Shown here one piece after another: positions 42,791-52,423 of a stretch of 64,000 bases of DNA. The position numbers and the translations under genes were made by a program. The notes beneath the pieces were generated by a model. It saw only the letters and a list, made by a program, of their open reading frames with translations. It was not told where the DNA came from and did not search any database. The stretch comes from Brockia lithotrophica (lineage in GTDB: Bacteria > Bacillota > Bacilli > Thermicanales > DSM-22653). How positions within the stretch are numbered: the stretch's first letter is position 1; the number at the start of each line of letters is the position of its first letter. The stretch lies in the NCBI GenBank assembly GCA_003050565.1, contig PEBW01000005.1:62001-126000 (forward strand), written 5' to 3'.

Positions 42791-43209
42791 GGTGTTCCTC
42801 CCTTTCGCCTCCGAAGGTAACTGTCGAGAAGGAGCTGCGCCGCAAGTACGTCCTTGCGCTCCTTCTTGCGGGCGGCAGAAGCTCCGCCTTCCCGGAGGGC
42901 GCGAAGCGCCTCCCGCGTCGTGAGCCGCTCGTCCCAAAAGACGACCTCCACGTCGGTCCGCCTGGCCAAAAAGCGGGCGATGTCTTCCGCTTGCCGCGCC
43001 GTTTCTCCGGGTCGACCGTCCAGATGCCGCGGGTACCCGATGACTACCGTGGTGACCTCGTACGCCTCGAGAAGTTCGAGGAGGCGTGCGTACTCGTTTC
43101 CGCCGCGACGAAAGATGGTTTCCAACCCCTGGGCCGTGATCCCGAGGGGATCGCTTACCGCGACGCCGATCGTCCGCGTCCCCACGTCGAGGGCGAGGAC
43201 CCTCCCCAC
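42787..43209 (-). CDS. ruvX: YqgF/RuvX family Holliday-junction resolvase-like nuclease
   Basis: RNase H-fold nuclease linked to 16S rRNA processing and to DNA recombination. VLALDVGTRTIGVAVSDPLG at the start (DxGxxRxGxA), VVIGYPRHLDGRPGETARQA and VEVVFWDERLTTREALRALR, KDVLAAQLLLDSYL. 140 residues. GTG 43209 follows GGGAGGGTAC; only one base separates it from ireB. Confidence 0.94.
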   Translation of the reverse strand: MGRVLALDVGTRTIGVAVSDPLGITAQGLETIFRRGGNEYARLLELLEAYEVTTVVIGYPRHLDGRPGETARQAEDIARFLARRTDVEVVFWDERLTTREALRALREGGASAARKKERKDVLAAQLLLDSYLRRRKGGTP

Positions 43210-43210
43210 G

Positions 43211-43549
43211 TCACGTACCCTCCCCGGGAACGGAAGGCTCCCTTCCTTCGTCCGGAGAAGCCTTGCCGGCCGGAGGAGCGAGCCTCGGATACACCTCGCG
43301 TGCGAGGTAGTCGCGGACGAGGAACTCGAGCAGCCGGTCGCGCGGAATCTTCCGGATCAAGTTCCGCGCCTGGCGGTGCCTGGGGATGTACGCGGGCTCG
43401 CCCGTAAGGAGGTACCCGACGAGTTGCCCTACGGGATCGTACCCCTTTTCCTCTAGGGCGGCGTAGACATCCGTTAAGATGTCCCGGACGAGGCCCGCCT
43501 CTCCTCCGTCGCCCCAGGAAAAAGTTCGGGTCTCATCCGTAGGCTCCAT
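43211..43549 (-). CDS. ireB: IreB family regulatory phosphoprotein
   Basis: Substrate of Ser/Thr kinases of the PASTA type in Firmicutes. [40 protein letters not shown] and [20 protein letters not shown] are nearly invariant in the family. ATG 43549 with GGGGGAG; 112 residues including an acidic N-terminus and a Pro-rich tail. Between alaS and ruvX, as in Bacillus yrzL. Confidence 0.94.
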   Translation of the reverse strand: MEPTDETRTFSWGDGGEAGLVRDILTDVYAALEEKGYDPVGQLVGYLLTGEPAYIPRHRQARNLIRKIPRDRLLEFLVRDYLAREVYPRLAPPAGKASPDEGREPSVPGEGT

Positions 43550-43646
43550 CGAGTCTCCCCCCTTCGGCACCGGGCGGTCGATTCCATCATAGACCTTTTC
43601 ACCCGGTAAGTAAAGATTTCTATTCCTTTCCGAAAACCCCGCGCCA

Positions 43647-46307
43647 TTAGGCAAACCAAGTGCGCACGAAGCGGAGCGCCTCTGCGAGCCCGGAAGGGTC
43701 GCGTCCGCCGGCCTGGCCGAGGTCGGGACGCCCTCCGCCGCCGCCGCCGACAAACCTCGCCATCTCGCGTACGCGCTTTCCCGCATCGAAGCCCCGGGCG
43801 ACGAGCTCCGGAGAGAAGGAGAGGAGGAGGTTCACGCGATTCGGGCCCGGCGTCGCCCCCAGAGCGATCGCGTAGGGCCGCCCACGCCCGGAGACGCCTT
43901 CCTTTACTACGTCGAGGACGATCCGCAGGGCATCCGCGTCGGAGACGTCTACAACGCCCGTGACGAGCTCCACGCGCTCGCCGTCCAGCGCCGGCGAGAT
44001 GAGGGTCTCCGCGCGTTCGAGAAGCCCCAAGGCGACGAGGCGTGCCCAGCGACCCAGAAGCGCTTCGCGCTCGCGCTCCCAGGATTTCCGCTCTTCCGCA
44101 AGGGTTTCGAGGCGCGGCAAGATTTCCTCAACGCCGACTTCCAGGCGCGCGGCCACGGCGTCCAAAAGCGCAAGGCGCTCGGTCGTAAAGCGGTACGCGT
44201 GCGGTCCGGCGACGGCTTCGATGCGTCGCACACCGGAGCCGATGCCCGTCTCGGAGACGATCTTGAAGAGGAGGATTTCCTGCGTGTTGGCGACGTGCGT
44301 CCCCCCGCAAAGTTCGAGGCTCGCCGTGGGGATTTCCACGACGCGGACGATCTCTCCGTATTTCTCGCCGAAGAGGGCCATGGCCCCCATGGCGCGCGCT
44401 TCGTCGAGCGGCTTCAGGAAGGTGTTCACCGGCAACGCCCGCCAGATCTGCTCGTTCACCCAATCTTCCACCGCCTGCCGCTCTTCGCGCGAAAGGGGGC
44501 GCGGGTGCGTGAAGTCGAAGCGGAGGTAGGCGTCCCCCACAAACGAACCCGCCTGAACGACGTGCGTCCCGAGGACGCGGCGGAGGGCGGCGTGGAGGAG
44601 GTGCGTAGCCGTGTGGTGGCGCATGATATCGCTCCGCGAGTTTTCGTCCACCTTGGCCCGTACGACGTCGCCCACGCGCAGGCGCCCGAGGCGCACGGTT
44701 ACGCGGTGCAGGTGTTGCCCGCGCGGCGCCTTGCGCACGTCGGTCACGATGGCGAAGCCGAAATCCCCTTCGAGCACGCCGCGGTCGCCGATCTGCCCCC
44801 CGCTTTCCGCGTAGAAGGGGGTCTCGTGGAGGACGACTTCCCCCTCTTCCCCAGCCTCGAGCACGCGCACGCGCCGCCCTTCGCGGTCGAAGATGGCCTC
44901 CACGCGCGCCCGGGAGACTTCGAGCGTCTCGTAGCCGACGAAGCGACTCTCCGCTTCCAAGGCGAGGAGATCTCCCCCTTGGACCTGCATGGAATCCACT
45001 TCCCCGCGGGCGCGCCGAGCCCGTTCTCGTTGCTCTTCCAGGCGCTCCTCAAACCCCGCGCGATCGACGGCGAGACCGGCTTCCTGTGCGTAGTCGAGCG
45101 TGAGGTCAAAGGGGAAGCCGTAGGTGTCGTACAGGGTAAACGCCTCGTCTCCCGTGAGCTCGCTCCGCCCTTCCGCCCGCGCGCGGGTGACGTACTTCTC
45201 GAGCAACTTCATTCCCGCGTCGAGGCGCGAGAGGAAGCGCTCCTCCTCTTCGCGCACGACCTCCTGGATGAAGCGGGCCTTCTCCCGCACCTCCGGATAC
45301 ACATCCCCCATGATCTCGCCGACGATCGGCGCGAGCTCGTAGAGGAACGGCCGGTCGAGGCCGAGGTTGCGCCCGTAGCGCATCGCTCGCCTGAGGAGTC
45401 GGCGAAGCACGTACCCGCGCCCTTCGTTCGACGGCAAGGCGCCGTCCCCGATGGCGAAGGCGAGGGTGCGCACGTGGTCGGCGATCACGCGAAAGGCGAC
45501 GTCTGTGTCGGGCGAACTTCCGTAGCGGCGACCGCTCAAATCTTCGGTCCCCCGGATGATCGGGAGGAAGAGGTCGGTGTCGAAGTTCGTCCGCCCCCCC
45601 TGAAGGATCGACGCCATACGCTCTAGCCCCATTCCCGTATCGATGTTTTTCGAAGGAAGGGGGGTATACGTCCCGTCGGGATTGTGGTTGAACTGAGAGA
45701 AGACGAGGTTCCAGATCTCGATGTAGCGCTCGTTTTCCCCGCCCGGGTAGAGTTCCGGATCGTCCGGATCGTCGCCGAAGGCCGGGCCGCGGTCAAAAAA
45801 GATCTCGCTGTTCGGACCCGAGGGCCCTTCGCCGATGTCCCAGAAGTTCCCCTCGAGGCGGACGATCCGCTCATCCGGCAGGCCGATCTCCTCGTGCCAG
45901 ACGGCGTAGGCTTCCTCGTCTTCCGGATGGATCGTCACCGAAAGGCGTTCCGGCGGAAAGCCGATCCAACGGGGATCCGTGAGGAATTCCCACGCCCAGC
46001 GGATCGCCTCGCGCTTGAAGTAGTCGCCGACGGAAAAGTTTCCGAGCATCTCGAAAAACGTGTGGTGGCGCGACGTCTTCCCCACTTGCTCGATGTCGTT
46101 CGTGCGGATGGACTTCTGCGCACTGGCCAATCGGCGGCTCGGCGGTGCCTCGCGCCCGTCGAAGTACTTCTTGAGCGTCGCCACCCCGGAGTTGATGAAG
46201 AGGAGAGACGGGTCGTCCTGAGGGATCAAGGAGGCGCTGGGGAGAATCAGGTGGTCCTTCTCCCGAAAGAACTCGAGGAATTTGGCGCGAATTTCCGAAG
46301 AACGCAC
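43647..46307 (-). CDS. alaS: Alanyl-tRNA synthetase
   Basis: Class II synthetase charging tRNA-Ala. [20 protein letters not shown] start, [40 protein letters not shown] (motif 1/2 area), [18 protein letters not shown] (motif 3), editing domain [19 protein letters not shown] (HxxxH) and [16 protein letters not shown] (CxxxH), and the C-terminal Gly-rich [16 protein letters not shown]. 886 residues. GTG 46307 follows GGGAGGG; the longer frame to 46511 is T-box leader. Controlled by a T-box. Confidence 0.97.
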   Translation of the reverse strand: MRSSEIRAKFLEFFREKDHLILPSASLIPQDDPSLLFINSGVATLKKYFDGREAPPSRRLASAQKSIRTNDIEQVGKTSRHHTFFEMLGNFSVGDYFKREAIRWAWEFLTDPRWIGFPPERLSVTIHPEDEEAYAVWHEEIGLPDERIVRLEGNFWDIGEGPSGPNSEIFFDRGPAFGDDPDDPELYPGGENERYIEIWNLVFSQFNHNPDGTYTPLPSKNIDTGMGLERMASILQGGRTNFDTDLFLPIIRGTEDLSGRRYGSSPDTDVAFRVIADHVRTLAFAIGDGALPSNEGRGYVLRRLLRRAMRYGRNLGLDRPFLYELAPIVGEIMGDVYPEVREKARFIQEVVREEEERFLSRLDAGMKLLEKYVTRARAEGRSELTGDEAFTLYDTYGFPFDLTLDYAQEAGLAVDRAGFEERLEEQRERARRARGEVDSMQVQGGDLLALEAESRFVGYETLEVSRARVEAIFDREGRRVRVLEAGEEGEVVLHETPFYAESGGQIGDRGVLEGDFGFAIVTDVRKAPRGQHLHRVTVRLGRLRVGDVVRAKVDENSRSDIMRHHTATHLLHAALRRVLGTHVVQAGSFVGDAYLRFDFTHPRPLSREERQAVEDWVNEQIWRALPVNTFLKPLDEARAMGAMALFGEKYGEIVRVVEIPTASLELCGGTHVANTQEILLFKIVSETGIGSGVRRIEAVAGPHAYRFTTERLALLDAVAARLEVGVEEILPRLETLAEERKSWEREREALLGRWARLVALGLLERAETLISPALDGERVELVTGVVDVSDADALRIVLDVVKEGVSGRGRPYAIALGATPGPNRVNLLLSFSPELVARGFDAGKRVREMARFVGGGGGGRPDLGQAGGRDPSGLAEALRFVRTWFA

Positions 46308-46378
46308 GGAACTTCCCTCCCTCGACACGCGGAAAATCCGAAGCCCTCCTACGCCCGGCGCAAAGAGGATGAGGACGC

Positions 46379-46644
46379 AAAAAAGCCCCTCTTCCCCGCA
46401 GGGACGAGGGGCGACCTCGCGGTACCACCCTGCTTTCGGCCGTCCGTTCCACGCGCTCGCACGGACGACCGGCTCTTTCCGCGCTGTATCGGGCGCACCC
46501 GTCGGACTCATCGCCCGCCGCTCCCGACTGGCCCCGCCGCAGGCGCTTTAGGTCCCTTCCAGCCGCGGAGACCCTCTCTGGAAAAGCGCCCTGGTGCGGC
46601 GTTCGGTCGTTCATCGCGTGTGCCGCCTATCCTCCTTGAACCTT
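46379..46644 (-). promoter_or_regulatory. T-box leader of alaS
   Basis: The antiterminator core AGGGTGGTACCGCG is at 46418-46431 (minus strand). It is followed by a terminator with GCCCCTC / GAGGGGC arms (46385-46412) and six T (46379-46384). Upstream, stem I features are present: AGAGAGG, GCTGGAAGG and an A-rich turn. A GCC codon followed by A in the stem I region is a possible Ala specifier. Uncharged tRNA-Ala would stabilise the antiterminator and allow alaS transcription. Confidence 0.92.
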
Positions 46645-46650
46645 GCGGAC

Positions 46651-46679
46651 ATTGTAGCCGGTTTTCGCCCGGCCGTCAA
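46651..46679 (-). promoter_or_regulatory. Promoter of the alaS T-box transcript
   Basis: Minus strand TTGACG (46674-46679), 17-base spacer, TACAAT (46651-46656), just past the yrrI stop. Confidence 0.8.
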
Positions 46680-46710
46680 CGGCCGAACGACACGGGCGCT
46701 CCCGTTCACC

Positions 46711-47793
46711 CTACGGGGACGGACGCCCCCCTTCCGGCACGCGGAGGTAATCCCGTACGGAAACGACCTCGCGCACGACAAGGGATACGGGGACGGCGAG
46801 GACCATGCCCAAAAAGCCCAAAAGTTCCCCGCCGACGAGGACGGCCGTGAGGATGGCGAGCGGATGGAGGTCGGTGACTTTCCCGGAGATGAGGGGAGAC
46901 AAGAGGTTGTTCTCCACGAGTTGGGCGACGAGGACGACGGCGAACACCGAGAGCACTTTCGACCAACCAAGGGGCACGGCGTAGAGAAGGGGAAGGGCCG
47001 CCGCGAGTACGGGCCCTACAAAGGGGACGAACTCGAAAACCGCGGTGAGGACGGCGAAGACGAGGGCGAAAGGCAGTCCCACGAGGCGGTACCCTACGTA
47101 GACGATGAGACCTTCCAAAACGGCGACGTAGGCGAGTCCGCGCACGTAGCGCGCGAGACGTCCGTCGATGCGAAACAGGAGGTGGGCAAACGTCGCACGC
47201 CACGCCGGCGGCACGCCCAAGGCGAAGAAACGAAAGAAGGCTTCGGCGTCGACCAGGTAGAAATACGCGATGAACGGGGACAGGGTGAAGACGAAGACGA
47301 AGTTCCAGAGGCTGTCGAGCTTTTCCACCTGAGCGACGGTGAGCTCGGGAAGACGGGCGTAGAGGTGGCTTCCCCAGCGAAGGACCTCCGCGCGAAGCGA
47401 GGGGGGCAAGGCCGCCAAAGGGCCGTTTGTCCCGTCGCCCAGTTCCTCGAAGGACGCGGCAAGGCGGTGCAGGAAAGACTGCGCGCCCGTAGCCAGGGCG
47501 TCCAGGCGGAAAACCGCGGCGGCGAGCGCGAGACCGGCGAGGAGGAAGAAGAACGCGTACACGATCTGGGCCGCGCGCCGCCTTTCGAGACCCCTTCGTT
47601 CCAAAGCACGAACGCCGGGCTCGAGGAGGTACGCCACGAAGAGCGCGAGCAGAAACGGAAGGCTCACCTTGAGGACAAAGAAGAGCAAGGCCGTCAGGAC
47701 GGGAAGCGCCCCCCGAAGGAGAAGGGCCGACAGGAGGGCCGCGAAAATCCAGAACACCGCTCGCTCGGAAAAGGAACCTCGGGAGGGCTGCAA
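46711..47793 (-). CDS. yrrI: AI-2E family transporter / permease (YrrI)
   Basis: Membrane protein of the AI-2 exporter-like (UPF0118) superfamily, which includes sodium/proton antiporters and permeases. About seven to eight hydrophobic segments (LFFVLKVSLPFLLALFVAYL, FVFVFTLSPFIAYFYLVDAE, LVFAVLTAVFEFVPFVGPVL), the soluble part between, and the conserved ending LISGKVTDLHPLAILTAVLV, GGELLGFLGMVLAVP. TTG 47793 has AGGTGAAAG upstream. Precedes alaS as in Bacillus. Confidence 0.93.
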   Translation of the reverse strand: MQPSRGSFSERAVFWIFAALLSALLLRGALPVLTALLFFVLKVSLPFLLALFVAYLLEPGVRALERRGLERRRAAQIVYAFFFLLAGLALAAAVFRLDALATGAQSFLHRLAASFEELGDGTNGPLAALPPSLRAEVLRWGSHLYARLPELTVAQVEKLDSLWNFVFVFTLSPFIAYFYLVDAEAFFRFFALGVPPAWRATFAHLLFRIDGRLARYVRGLAYVAVLEGLIVYVGYRLVGLPFALVFAVLTAVFEFVPFVGPVLAAALPLLYAVPLGWSKVLSVFAVVLVAQLVENNLLSPLISGKVTDLHPLAILTAVLVGGELLGFLGMVLAVPVSLVVREVVSVRDYLRVPEGGRPSP

Positions 47794-48036
47794 CGACTTT
47801 CACCTGCCCTCAACCCTTCGTCGGACGTTCGCCCCCGTGGGCGAAGACGTCTCCTCTTCCGGAAGCTGTTTGGGAATCCCGCCGATCGGAAGCTCGGAAA
47901 CAAAACGGAGGAGCAAAAGAAGCGGGAAACAAAAAACGGGACGGGAATCCCCGTCCCTAGTGTGCGCCTCGGCGGCGGAGAAAACTCCGGTACGCGGAAG
48001 GCGAGTCGCTTTCCCGAGCACGCCTTGTACGTTCGT

Positions 48037-48231
48037 CTACCCGAAAACCCGCAGGCGCCTCGCCCCGGAAAGGGTGCGGGCAAGTCCGCCCCCCACCTGA
48101 AGCGCTCTCCCCAAGAAATTCCGGACGCGCTCGCCAAACGTGGGCGGACGGACAACGGAACGCCCGGAGATGTACACGCCAAGGGCGACGAGCGCGCTCC
48201 CCAGCGTGAAGACCGCGGCGAGGTTGCGCAT
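48037..48231 (-). CDS. Small membrane protein, YrzQ-like (DUF3918)
   Basis: 64 residues: MRNLAAVFTLGSALVALGVY gives one membrane segment, then ISGRSVVRPPTFGERVRNFL and a basic tail GRALQVGGGLARTLSGARRL. The short 'membrane segment then SGR' layout and location next to yrrI match B. subtilis YrzQ; sequence similarity is modest. ATG 48231 with GGGAGGTGGG. Role unknown. Confidence 0.65.
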   Translation of the reverse strand: MRNLAAVFTLGSALVALGVYISGRSVVRPPTFGERVRNFLGRALQVGGGLARTLSGARRLRVFG

Positions 48232-48254
48232 GTGCCCACCTCCCGCCCGTTCGG

Positions 48255-48458
48255 CTACATCGCCTCCGCTTCGACTTCTTCGCCTTCCTCGAAGAGGAGG
48301 TCGTTCAGGGACGTGAGCGTACCGTCCTCTTCGATTTCGTAGACCGTGAGGCGATCTCCTTTTACGGTGAATTCGATGAAGCAGTTCCAGCAGTAGTACT
48401 GGTGTGTCCCGATCTTCCCCACGTTCTTTCCCTTGCACACCGGGCACCGAATCTCCAT
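48255..48458 (-). CDS. Small zinc-ribbon protein
   Basis: 67 residues with two CxxC knuckles (IRCPVCKGKN and YYCWNCFIEF), then VKGDRLTVYEIEEDGTLTSL and an acidic tail. Likely one zinc ribbon; may be the counterpart of YrzR, which lies in this place in Bacillus (position-based inference). ATG 48458 has GGGAAGG 4-5 bases before. Two dozen bases separate it from the next gene, so they form an operon. Confidence 0.75.
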   Translation of the reverse strand: MEIRCPVCKGKNVGKIGTHQYYCWNCFIEFTVKGDRLTVYEIEEDGTLTSLNDLLFEEGEEVEAEAM

Positions 48459-48709
48459 TGGCCTTCCCTGCCTTACCCTGGATTTACCCCGCTTCCGCTC
48501 CCAAGATGCCCTACTTTACCCCCGGGCATACGCTCGGAGGAGAAGCGTACACCTTTCGAAAAGGACAAACGCCGTGCCGCGCACGCACCCGTCGTACCCG
48601 TGTATGCCGGTACAGCGCCCGGTGTGCGGAGAGGAGGATCTCACGCCCTCCCTTATCCTCTCCCGGTGGTATACCTCCATACACGGACAGACAAAGCGCC
48701 CTGCAGACA
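48459..48709. other. Gap between the zinc-ribbon gene and the 6S RNA candidate
   Basis: No gene is seen. It presumably holds the promoter and leader of the small-gene/yrrI operon; candidate -10 boxes are weak. The open frames across it and the next 300 bases (for example 48511-48984 minus) have biased composition and no ribosome site. Confidence 0.4.
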
Positions 48710-48949
48710 AAATAAAACAAAGCGAGCAGCGGATGCTGCCCGACTTCGTTCCCAGAGGAAGGGCCCAGATCGCCGTAGGTCCCCGTCCGTCGACCCGCGG
48801 TCCCCATGCAGGTGGGTGCCCGCACTCCGGCCCTTCGCCTTCCGCACGCGGCGGCTTCGCTCCGCGCCGGAGATGTAAGGCTCCCTCGGCAGTCAACGCG
48901 TTCGAGTTCGCGACAGGCACGACCCACGCACGATCCAGGTTCTCCTTGC
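48710..48949 (-). ncRNA. ssrS: 6S RNA candidate
   Basis: A non-coding transcript with its own promoter and terminator between aspS and the small genes, where Bacillus carries ssrSA. By eye the two ends form a long interrupted rod: CCTGGATCGT pairs with GCGATCTGGG (10 pairs with wobbles), then TGGGT / ACCTA and CC-GTCG / CGACGG after bulges. A large asymmetric bubble of about 30-40 bases per side follows, then an apical hairpin with CTCCGGC / GCCGGAG. Rod plus central bubble is the 6S RNA plan, the decoy for the sigma-A holoenzyme. Terminator GGGCAGC / GCTGCTC (48724-48741) plus TTTGTTTTATTTT. Signatures of RNase P RNA, tmRNA and SRP RNA were not found. Confidence 0.6.
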
Positions 48950-48955
48950 ATGCTT

Positions 48956-48984
48956 ACCTTACCACACCGCGCGCGCGTGCACAA
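48956..48984 (-). promoter_or_regulatory. Promoter of the 6S RNA candidate
   Basis: Minus strand TTGTGC (48979-48984), 17-base spacer, TAAGGT (48956-48961). The bases just upstream (about 49000-49030) are A/T-rich, like an UP element. Confidence 0.55.
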
Positions 48985-49079
48985 GAGGGAGGCACAAAGT
49001 CGAAATTATTTTTGTAAAGGAATCTTTTCTAATTGATACAGAAAAAGGTATTCTCGAGGCCGGCCCGGCGGGAGGAACC

Positions 49080-50918
49080 TCAGGTTTCCTGCGGCTCTTC
49101 CTCGGAAACGGTGACGAGGCCGAGTTCTTCGAGCTGGCGAGGTGTGACCGTGCTCGGAGCCCCCATGAGGAGGTCCGTCCCGCTCTGCGTCTTGGGAAAG
49201 GCGATCACATCGCGAATGGAAGGTCGCCCCAGGAGGAGAGCGACGAGGCGATCGAGGCCGAGGGCAATGCCCCCGTGGGGCGGCGCTCCGTACTCGAGTG
49301 CCTCCAAAAAGAAGCCGAATTTTTCCCGAACTTCCTCTTCGGAAAGGCCTACGGCGCGGAAGACGGCCTCTTGCACGTCGCGGCGGTAAATCCGAAGGCT
49401 CCCCCCGCCCAGCTCTACGCCGTTTAAGACGACGTCGTAGGCCTCGGCTCGGACGCGCAGGGGATCCGTCGCGAGCAAAGGGAGGTCTTCCTCCCGCGGA
49501 CGGGTAAAGGGGTGGTGCTTGGCGACGAGGCGACCTTCCGTCTCGTCCACCTCCAAGAGGGGGAAGTCCACGACCCACAAAAAGGCGAGCTCCCCTTCGG
49601 GGACGAGGCCGAGGTCGTACCCCAAGCGTTCCCGCAAGGCCGCCAGGGAGGCGTGCACGACATCCGCCCGCCCCGCGCCGAAGAAGAGGAGGTCGCCGGG
49701 ACGGGCTTCGGTCGCCCCGAGGAGACGTTCCGCGTGCCCTCGTGCGAAGAACCTCGCCAGTGGTCCCGTAAGTCCGCCCTCCTCCACGCGAAGCCAGGCA
49801 AGCCCCCCTGCCCCGTACCCGCGGACGAGGTCCTCGTACGCGGAGATTTCCTTCCGGCTGATCCTCTCCCCACCGCCCGGCACGCGAATCGCCCGCACGA
49901 TTCCTCCGGTGGCGAGCGCTTCCTGAAAGACGCGACTCGGGACCTCGCGGACGACCTCTTCTACGTCCACGAGTTCAATCCCGAATCGGATGTCCGGCCG
50001 GTCGGTTCCGTACCGGCGCATCGCCTCGTCGTACGTGAGGCGCGGAAAGGGGCGCGGGACTTCGCGTCCGAGCACTTCCCGTACCACGGCGGCGAGCATT
50101 TCCTCGACGATCCCGAGAAACATTTCCCGGGACATGAAGCTCACTTCGATGTCGATCTGTGTAAACTCCGGTTGGCGATCGGCGCGCAAGTCCTCGTCGC
50201 GAAAGCAGCGGGCGATCTGAAAGTAGCGCTCGAAGCCCGCGATCATGAGGAGCTGCTTGTAGAGCTGGGGAGACTGGGGGAGCGCGTAAAAGGTGCCGCG
50301 GCGGAGGCGGCTCGGGACGAGGAAGTCGCGTGCACCCTCCGGGGTGCTCTTGGAGAGCATGGGGGTCTCGATCTCTACGAAGCCGCGGTCTGTGAGGAAG
50401 CGGCGGACGACGTCCACGATGCGGGCGCGGGCGAGGATCGCGTCGCGCAGGGACTCGCGCCGCAGGTCGAGGTAGCGGTAGCGGAGGCGGACGCGCTCGT
50501 CCACCTCCCGTTCGTCGGCGATGGGAAAGGGCAGCGCGCGCGACGTGTTCCAGATCGCGATCTCCTCGGCGCGCACCTCCACGTCGCCCGTCGGGATCTT
50601 GGGGTTGCGGGTCTCGGGCGGACGCGCGACGACGCGGCCGCGCACGGAGACGACGTATTCGGCGCGCAGGCGATCCGCCGTACGGAACGCCTCCTCCTCC
50701 TCGGGCGGAACGACCACCTGGACGATTCCCGAGCGGTCGCGCAAGTCGAAGAAGATGAGTCCTCCCAAATCCCGCCGGCGGTGCACCCACCCTCCGAGGA
50801 CCACCTGCCGGCCTACGTCGGACAAGGTGAGCGTCCCTGCGTCGTGGGTCTTCTGTACGAGCGCCGACGGGCGTTCTCCCGGTCCGAGGTACACCTGTTC
50901 TTCGTGCTCCTCCGGCAT
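49080..50918 (-). CDS. aspS: Aspartyl-tRNA synthetase (bacterial type)
   Basis: Class II synthetase with N-terminal OB-fold ([20 protein letters not shown]), motif 1 [20 protein letters not shown], motif 2 [20 protein letters not shown], bacterial GAD insertion (about 290-410) and motif 3 [20 protein letters not shown]. 612 residues is a little longer than usual because of an N-terminal extension and a short C-terminal tail. ATG 50918 follows GAAAGGAG. Co-directional with hisS, 120 bases apart. Confidence 0.97.
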   Translation of the reverse strand: MPEEHEEQVYLGPGERPSALVQKTHDAGTLTLSDVGRQVVLGGWVHRRRDLGGLIFFDLRDRSGIVQVVVPPEEEEAFRTADRLRAEYVVSVRGRVVARPPETRNPKIPTGDVEVRAEEIAIWNTSRALPFPIADEREVDERVRLRYRYLDLRRESLRDAILARARIVDVVRRFLTDRGFVEIETPMLSKSTPEGARDFLVPSRLRRGTFYALPQSPQLYKQLLMIAGFERYFQIARCFRDEDLRADRQPEFTQIDIEVSFMSREMFLGIVEEMLAAVVREVLGREVPRPFPRLTYDEAMRRYGTDRPDIRFGIELVDVEEVVREVPSRVFQEALATGGIVRAIRVPGGGERISRKEISAYEDLVRGYGAGGLAWLRVEEGGLTGPLARFFARGHAERLLGATEARPGDLLFFGAGRADVVHASLAALRERLGYDLGLVPEGELAFLWVVDFPLLEVDETEGRLVAKHHPFTRPREEDLPLLATDPLRVRAEAYDVVLNGVELGGGSLRIYRRDVQEAVFRAVGLSEEEVREKFGFFLEALEYGAPPHGGIALGLDRLVALLLGRPSIRDVIAFPKTQSGTDLLMGAPSTVTPRQLEELGLVTVSEEEPQET

Positions 50919-51038
50919 CGCCGTTCTCCTTTCTCCGCGTCGCGTTCGCGCTTCGCCTGCGAACGAAGCTCCGTTCTTGTCCGGAAAGACGAGGTACGGT
51001 TCCCGCCGCTACGGACGGGCACACGGCGCAAAACCTGC

Positions 51039-52298
51039 CTACGAGAGGCGGTGGCGGAGCCAAGCGACCAGCTCTTCCTCGCGCACCGTCTCCTGCTCCC
51101 CGCTCGCGAGATCCTTCACGGCTACTTCCCCCCGGGAGACTTCCTCGTCGCCCACGAGGACGACGACCCGGGCGCCCACGCGGTCGGCGCGTCGAAGGAG
51201 CGTACGCACCTTGTCGGTACCCGCGTCACCCAGGGCCACAAAGCCCGCGCGGCGCAGGCGGATGAGGAGGGGGAGGCGGCGTGCGGCCCCGCCCCCGAAG
51301 GCGGCCACGTACACGTCGACGTGCCGCGGAGGTGCGAGGCGGATTCCTCGGTTCTTGAGGCCGAGGACGAGGCGCTCGACCCCCAGGGCGAACCCGATAC
51401 CGCCGTGTGGGGGACCGCCCAGTTCCGCGACGAGCCCGTCGTAGCGCCCGCCGCCGCCCACGGCGTCCTGCGCGCCCAGCGACGTGTCGATCCACTCAAA
51501 GGCCGTCCGCACGTAGTAGTCCAACCCGCGGACGAGGTGGGGATTCACGACGTAGGGGATCCCCAGCGACTCGAGGTGCGCCGCCACGTCTTCGTGGTAC
51601 CGCCGGCACTCGTCGCACAGGAAATCGAAGAGTTTGGGCGCTTCCCGCACGAAGGCCTTGTCGCGATCGACCTTGCAGTCCAGAATGCGGAGCGGGTTCC
51701 GCTCGAGCCGCCGCTGACAGTCGGGGCACAGTTCGTCCCGATGCGGGAGGAAGTACGCGCGCAAGCGCTCGAGGTACCGCGGTCGGCAAACCGGGCAGCC
51801 GACGCTCGAAAGCTCGAGCCGAACGTCGCCGAGCCCGAGCGACTCGAGGAAGAGGTGGCCCAAGGCGATCACCTCGGCGTCGAGTTCCGGCCCTTCTCCT
51901 CCCAAAACTTCCACGCCGAGTTGATGGAACTGCCGCTGCCGTCCCGCCTGCGGGCGTTCGTAGCGGAACATGGGACCTGCGTACGCGAGGCGGACGGGGA
52001 GCTGCTCGGCGTAGAGCTTATGGTTCACGTAGGCGCGCACAACCGGCGCCGTCCCCTCCGGGCGCAAGGCGAGGACGCGCCCGCCGCGATCGGGAAAGGT
52101 GAACATTTCCTTCTCTACGATGTCCGTCGTCGGCCCGACGGAGCGGACGAAGAGTTCGGCGTGCTCCAAGATCGGCGTGCGGATTTCTCGAAACCCAAAG
52201 CGTCGGGCGTGCTCGCGGAAGCGCTCTTCTAGAGCGACGACGAGCTCGAGGTCTTCGCCGAAGAGGTCCTCCGTTCCCCGGGGTGCGCGAATCTCCAC
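51039..52298 (-). CDS. hisS: Histidyl-tRNA synthetase
   Basis: Class II synthetase. MEIRAPRGTEDLFGEDLELV start, motif 1 FGFREIRTPILEHAELFVRS, motif 2 MFRYERPQAGRQRQFHQLGV, HisA motif VRGLDYYVRTAFEW, and GGGGRYDGLVAELGGPP, then the anticodon domain. The insertion domain has Cys pairs (CPVC, CPDC, LDC, CDEC) as in Bacillus HisRS, likely a zinc site. GTG 52298 follows GGAGGTACGG. No T-box in its short leader. Confidence 0.97.
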   Translation of the reverse strand: MEIRAPRGTEDLFGEDLELVVALEERFREHARRFGFREIRTPILEHAELFVRSVGPTTDIVEKEMFTFPDRGGRVLALRPEGTAPVVRAYVNHKLYAEQLPVRLAYAGPMFRYERPQAGRQRQFHQLGVEVLGGEGPELDAEVIALGHLFLESLGLGDVRLELSSVGCPVCRPRYLERLRAYFLPHRDELCPDCQRRLERNPLRILDCKVDRDKAFVREAPKLFDFLCDECRRYHEDVAAHLESLGIPYVVNPHLVRGLDYYVRTAFEWIDTSLGAQDAVGGGGRYDGLVAELGGPPHGGIGFALGVERLVLGLKNRGIRLAPPRHVDVYVAAFGGGAARRLPLLIRLRRAGFVALGDAGTDKVRTLLRRADRVGARVVVLVGDEEVSRGEVAVKDLASGEQETVREEELVAWLRHRLS

Positions 52299-52339
52299 CG
52301 CCGTACCTCCCGTGGCCGTAACGTGTGGGTCTATGCCCT

Positions 52340-52368
52340 ATCATACACGCCCGAGCCGCGAGGCACAA
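52340..52368 (-). promoter_or_regulatory. Promoter of hisS-aspS
   Basis: Minus strand TTGTGC (52363-52368), 17-base spacer, TATGAT (52340-52345), about 40 bases before hisS. Back to back with the opposite promoter at 52372. Confidence 0.65.
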
Positions 52369-52371
52369 AAG

Positions 52372-52401
52372 CCGACAGAAAGGGGACACCTGTGGTACAG
52401 T
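52372..52401 (+). promoter_or_regulatory. Promoter of the BFN gene with CTGT-N3-ACAG palindrome
   Basis: CCGACA (52372-52377), 18-base spacer, TACAGT (52396-52401). CCTGTGGTACAGTAA (52389-52403) includes the palindromic CTGT-GGT-ACAG covering the -10, and recurs with one change at 53077-53091. Confidence 0.6.
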
Positions 52402-52423
52402 AATGTGTGAAGAGGTGAGACGG

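Noticed and set aside
46594-48342. 582-codon plus frame over yrrI and the small genes
   Set aside because: Highly charged, repetitive composition of an antisense frame. The minus strand has syntenic genes here.
48511-48984. 157-codon minus frame with several Cys
   Set aside because: Lies on the 6S RNA candidate and its promoter, has no ribosome site, and covers paired RNA elements.
49512-52232. 906-codon open frame opposite aspS and hisS
   Set aside because: It spans two real genes on the other strand and the gap between them.
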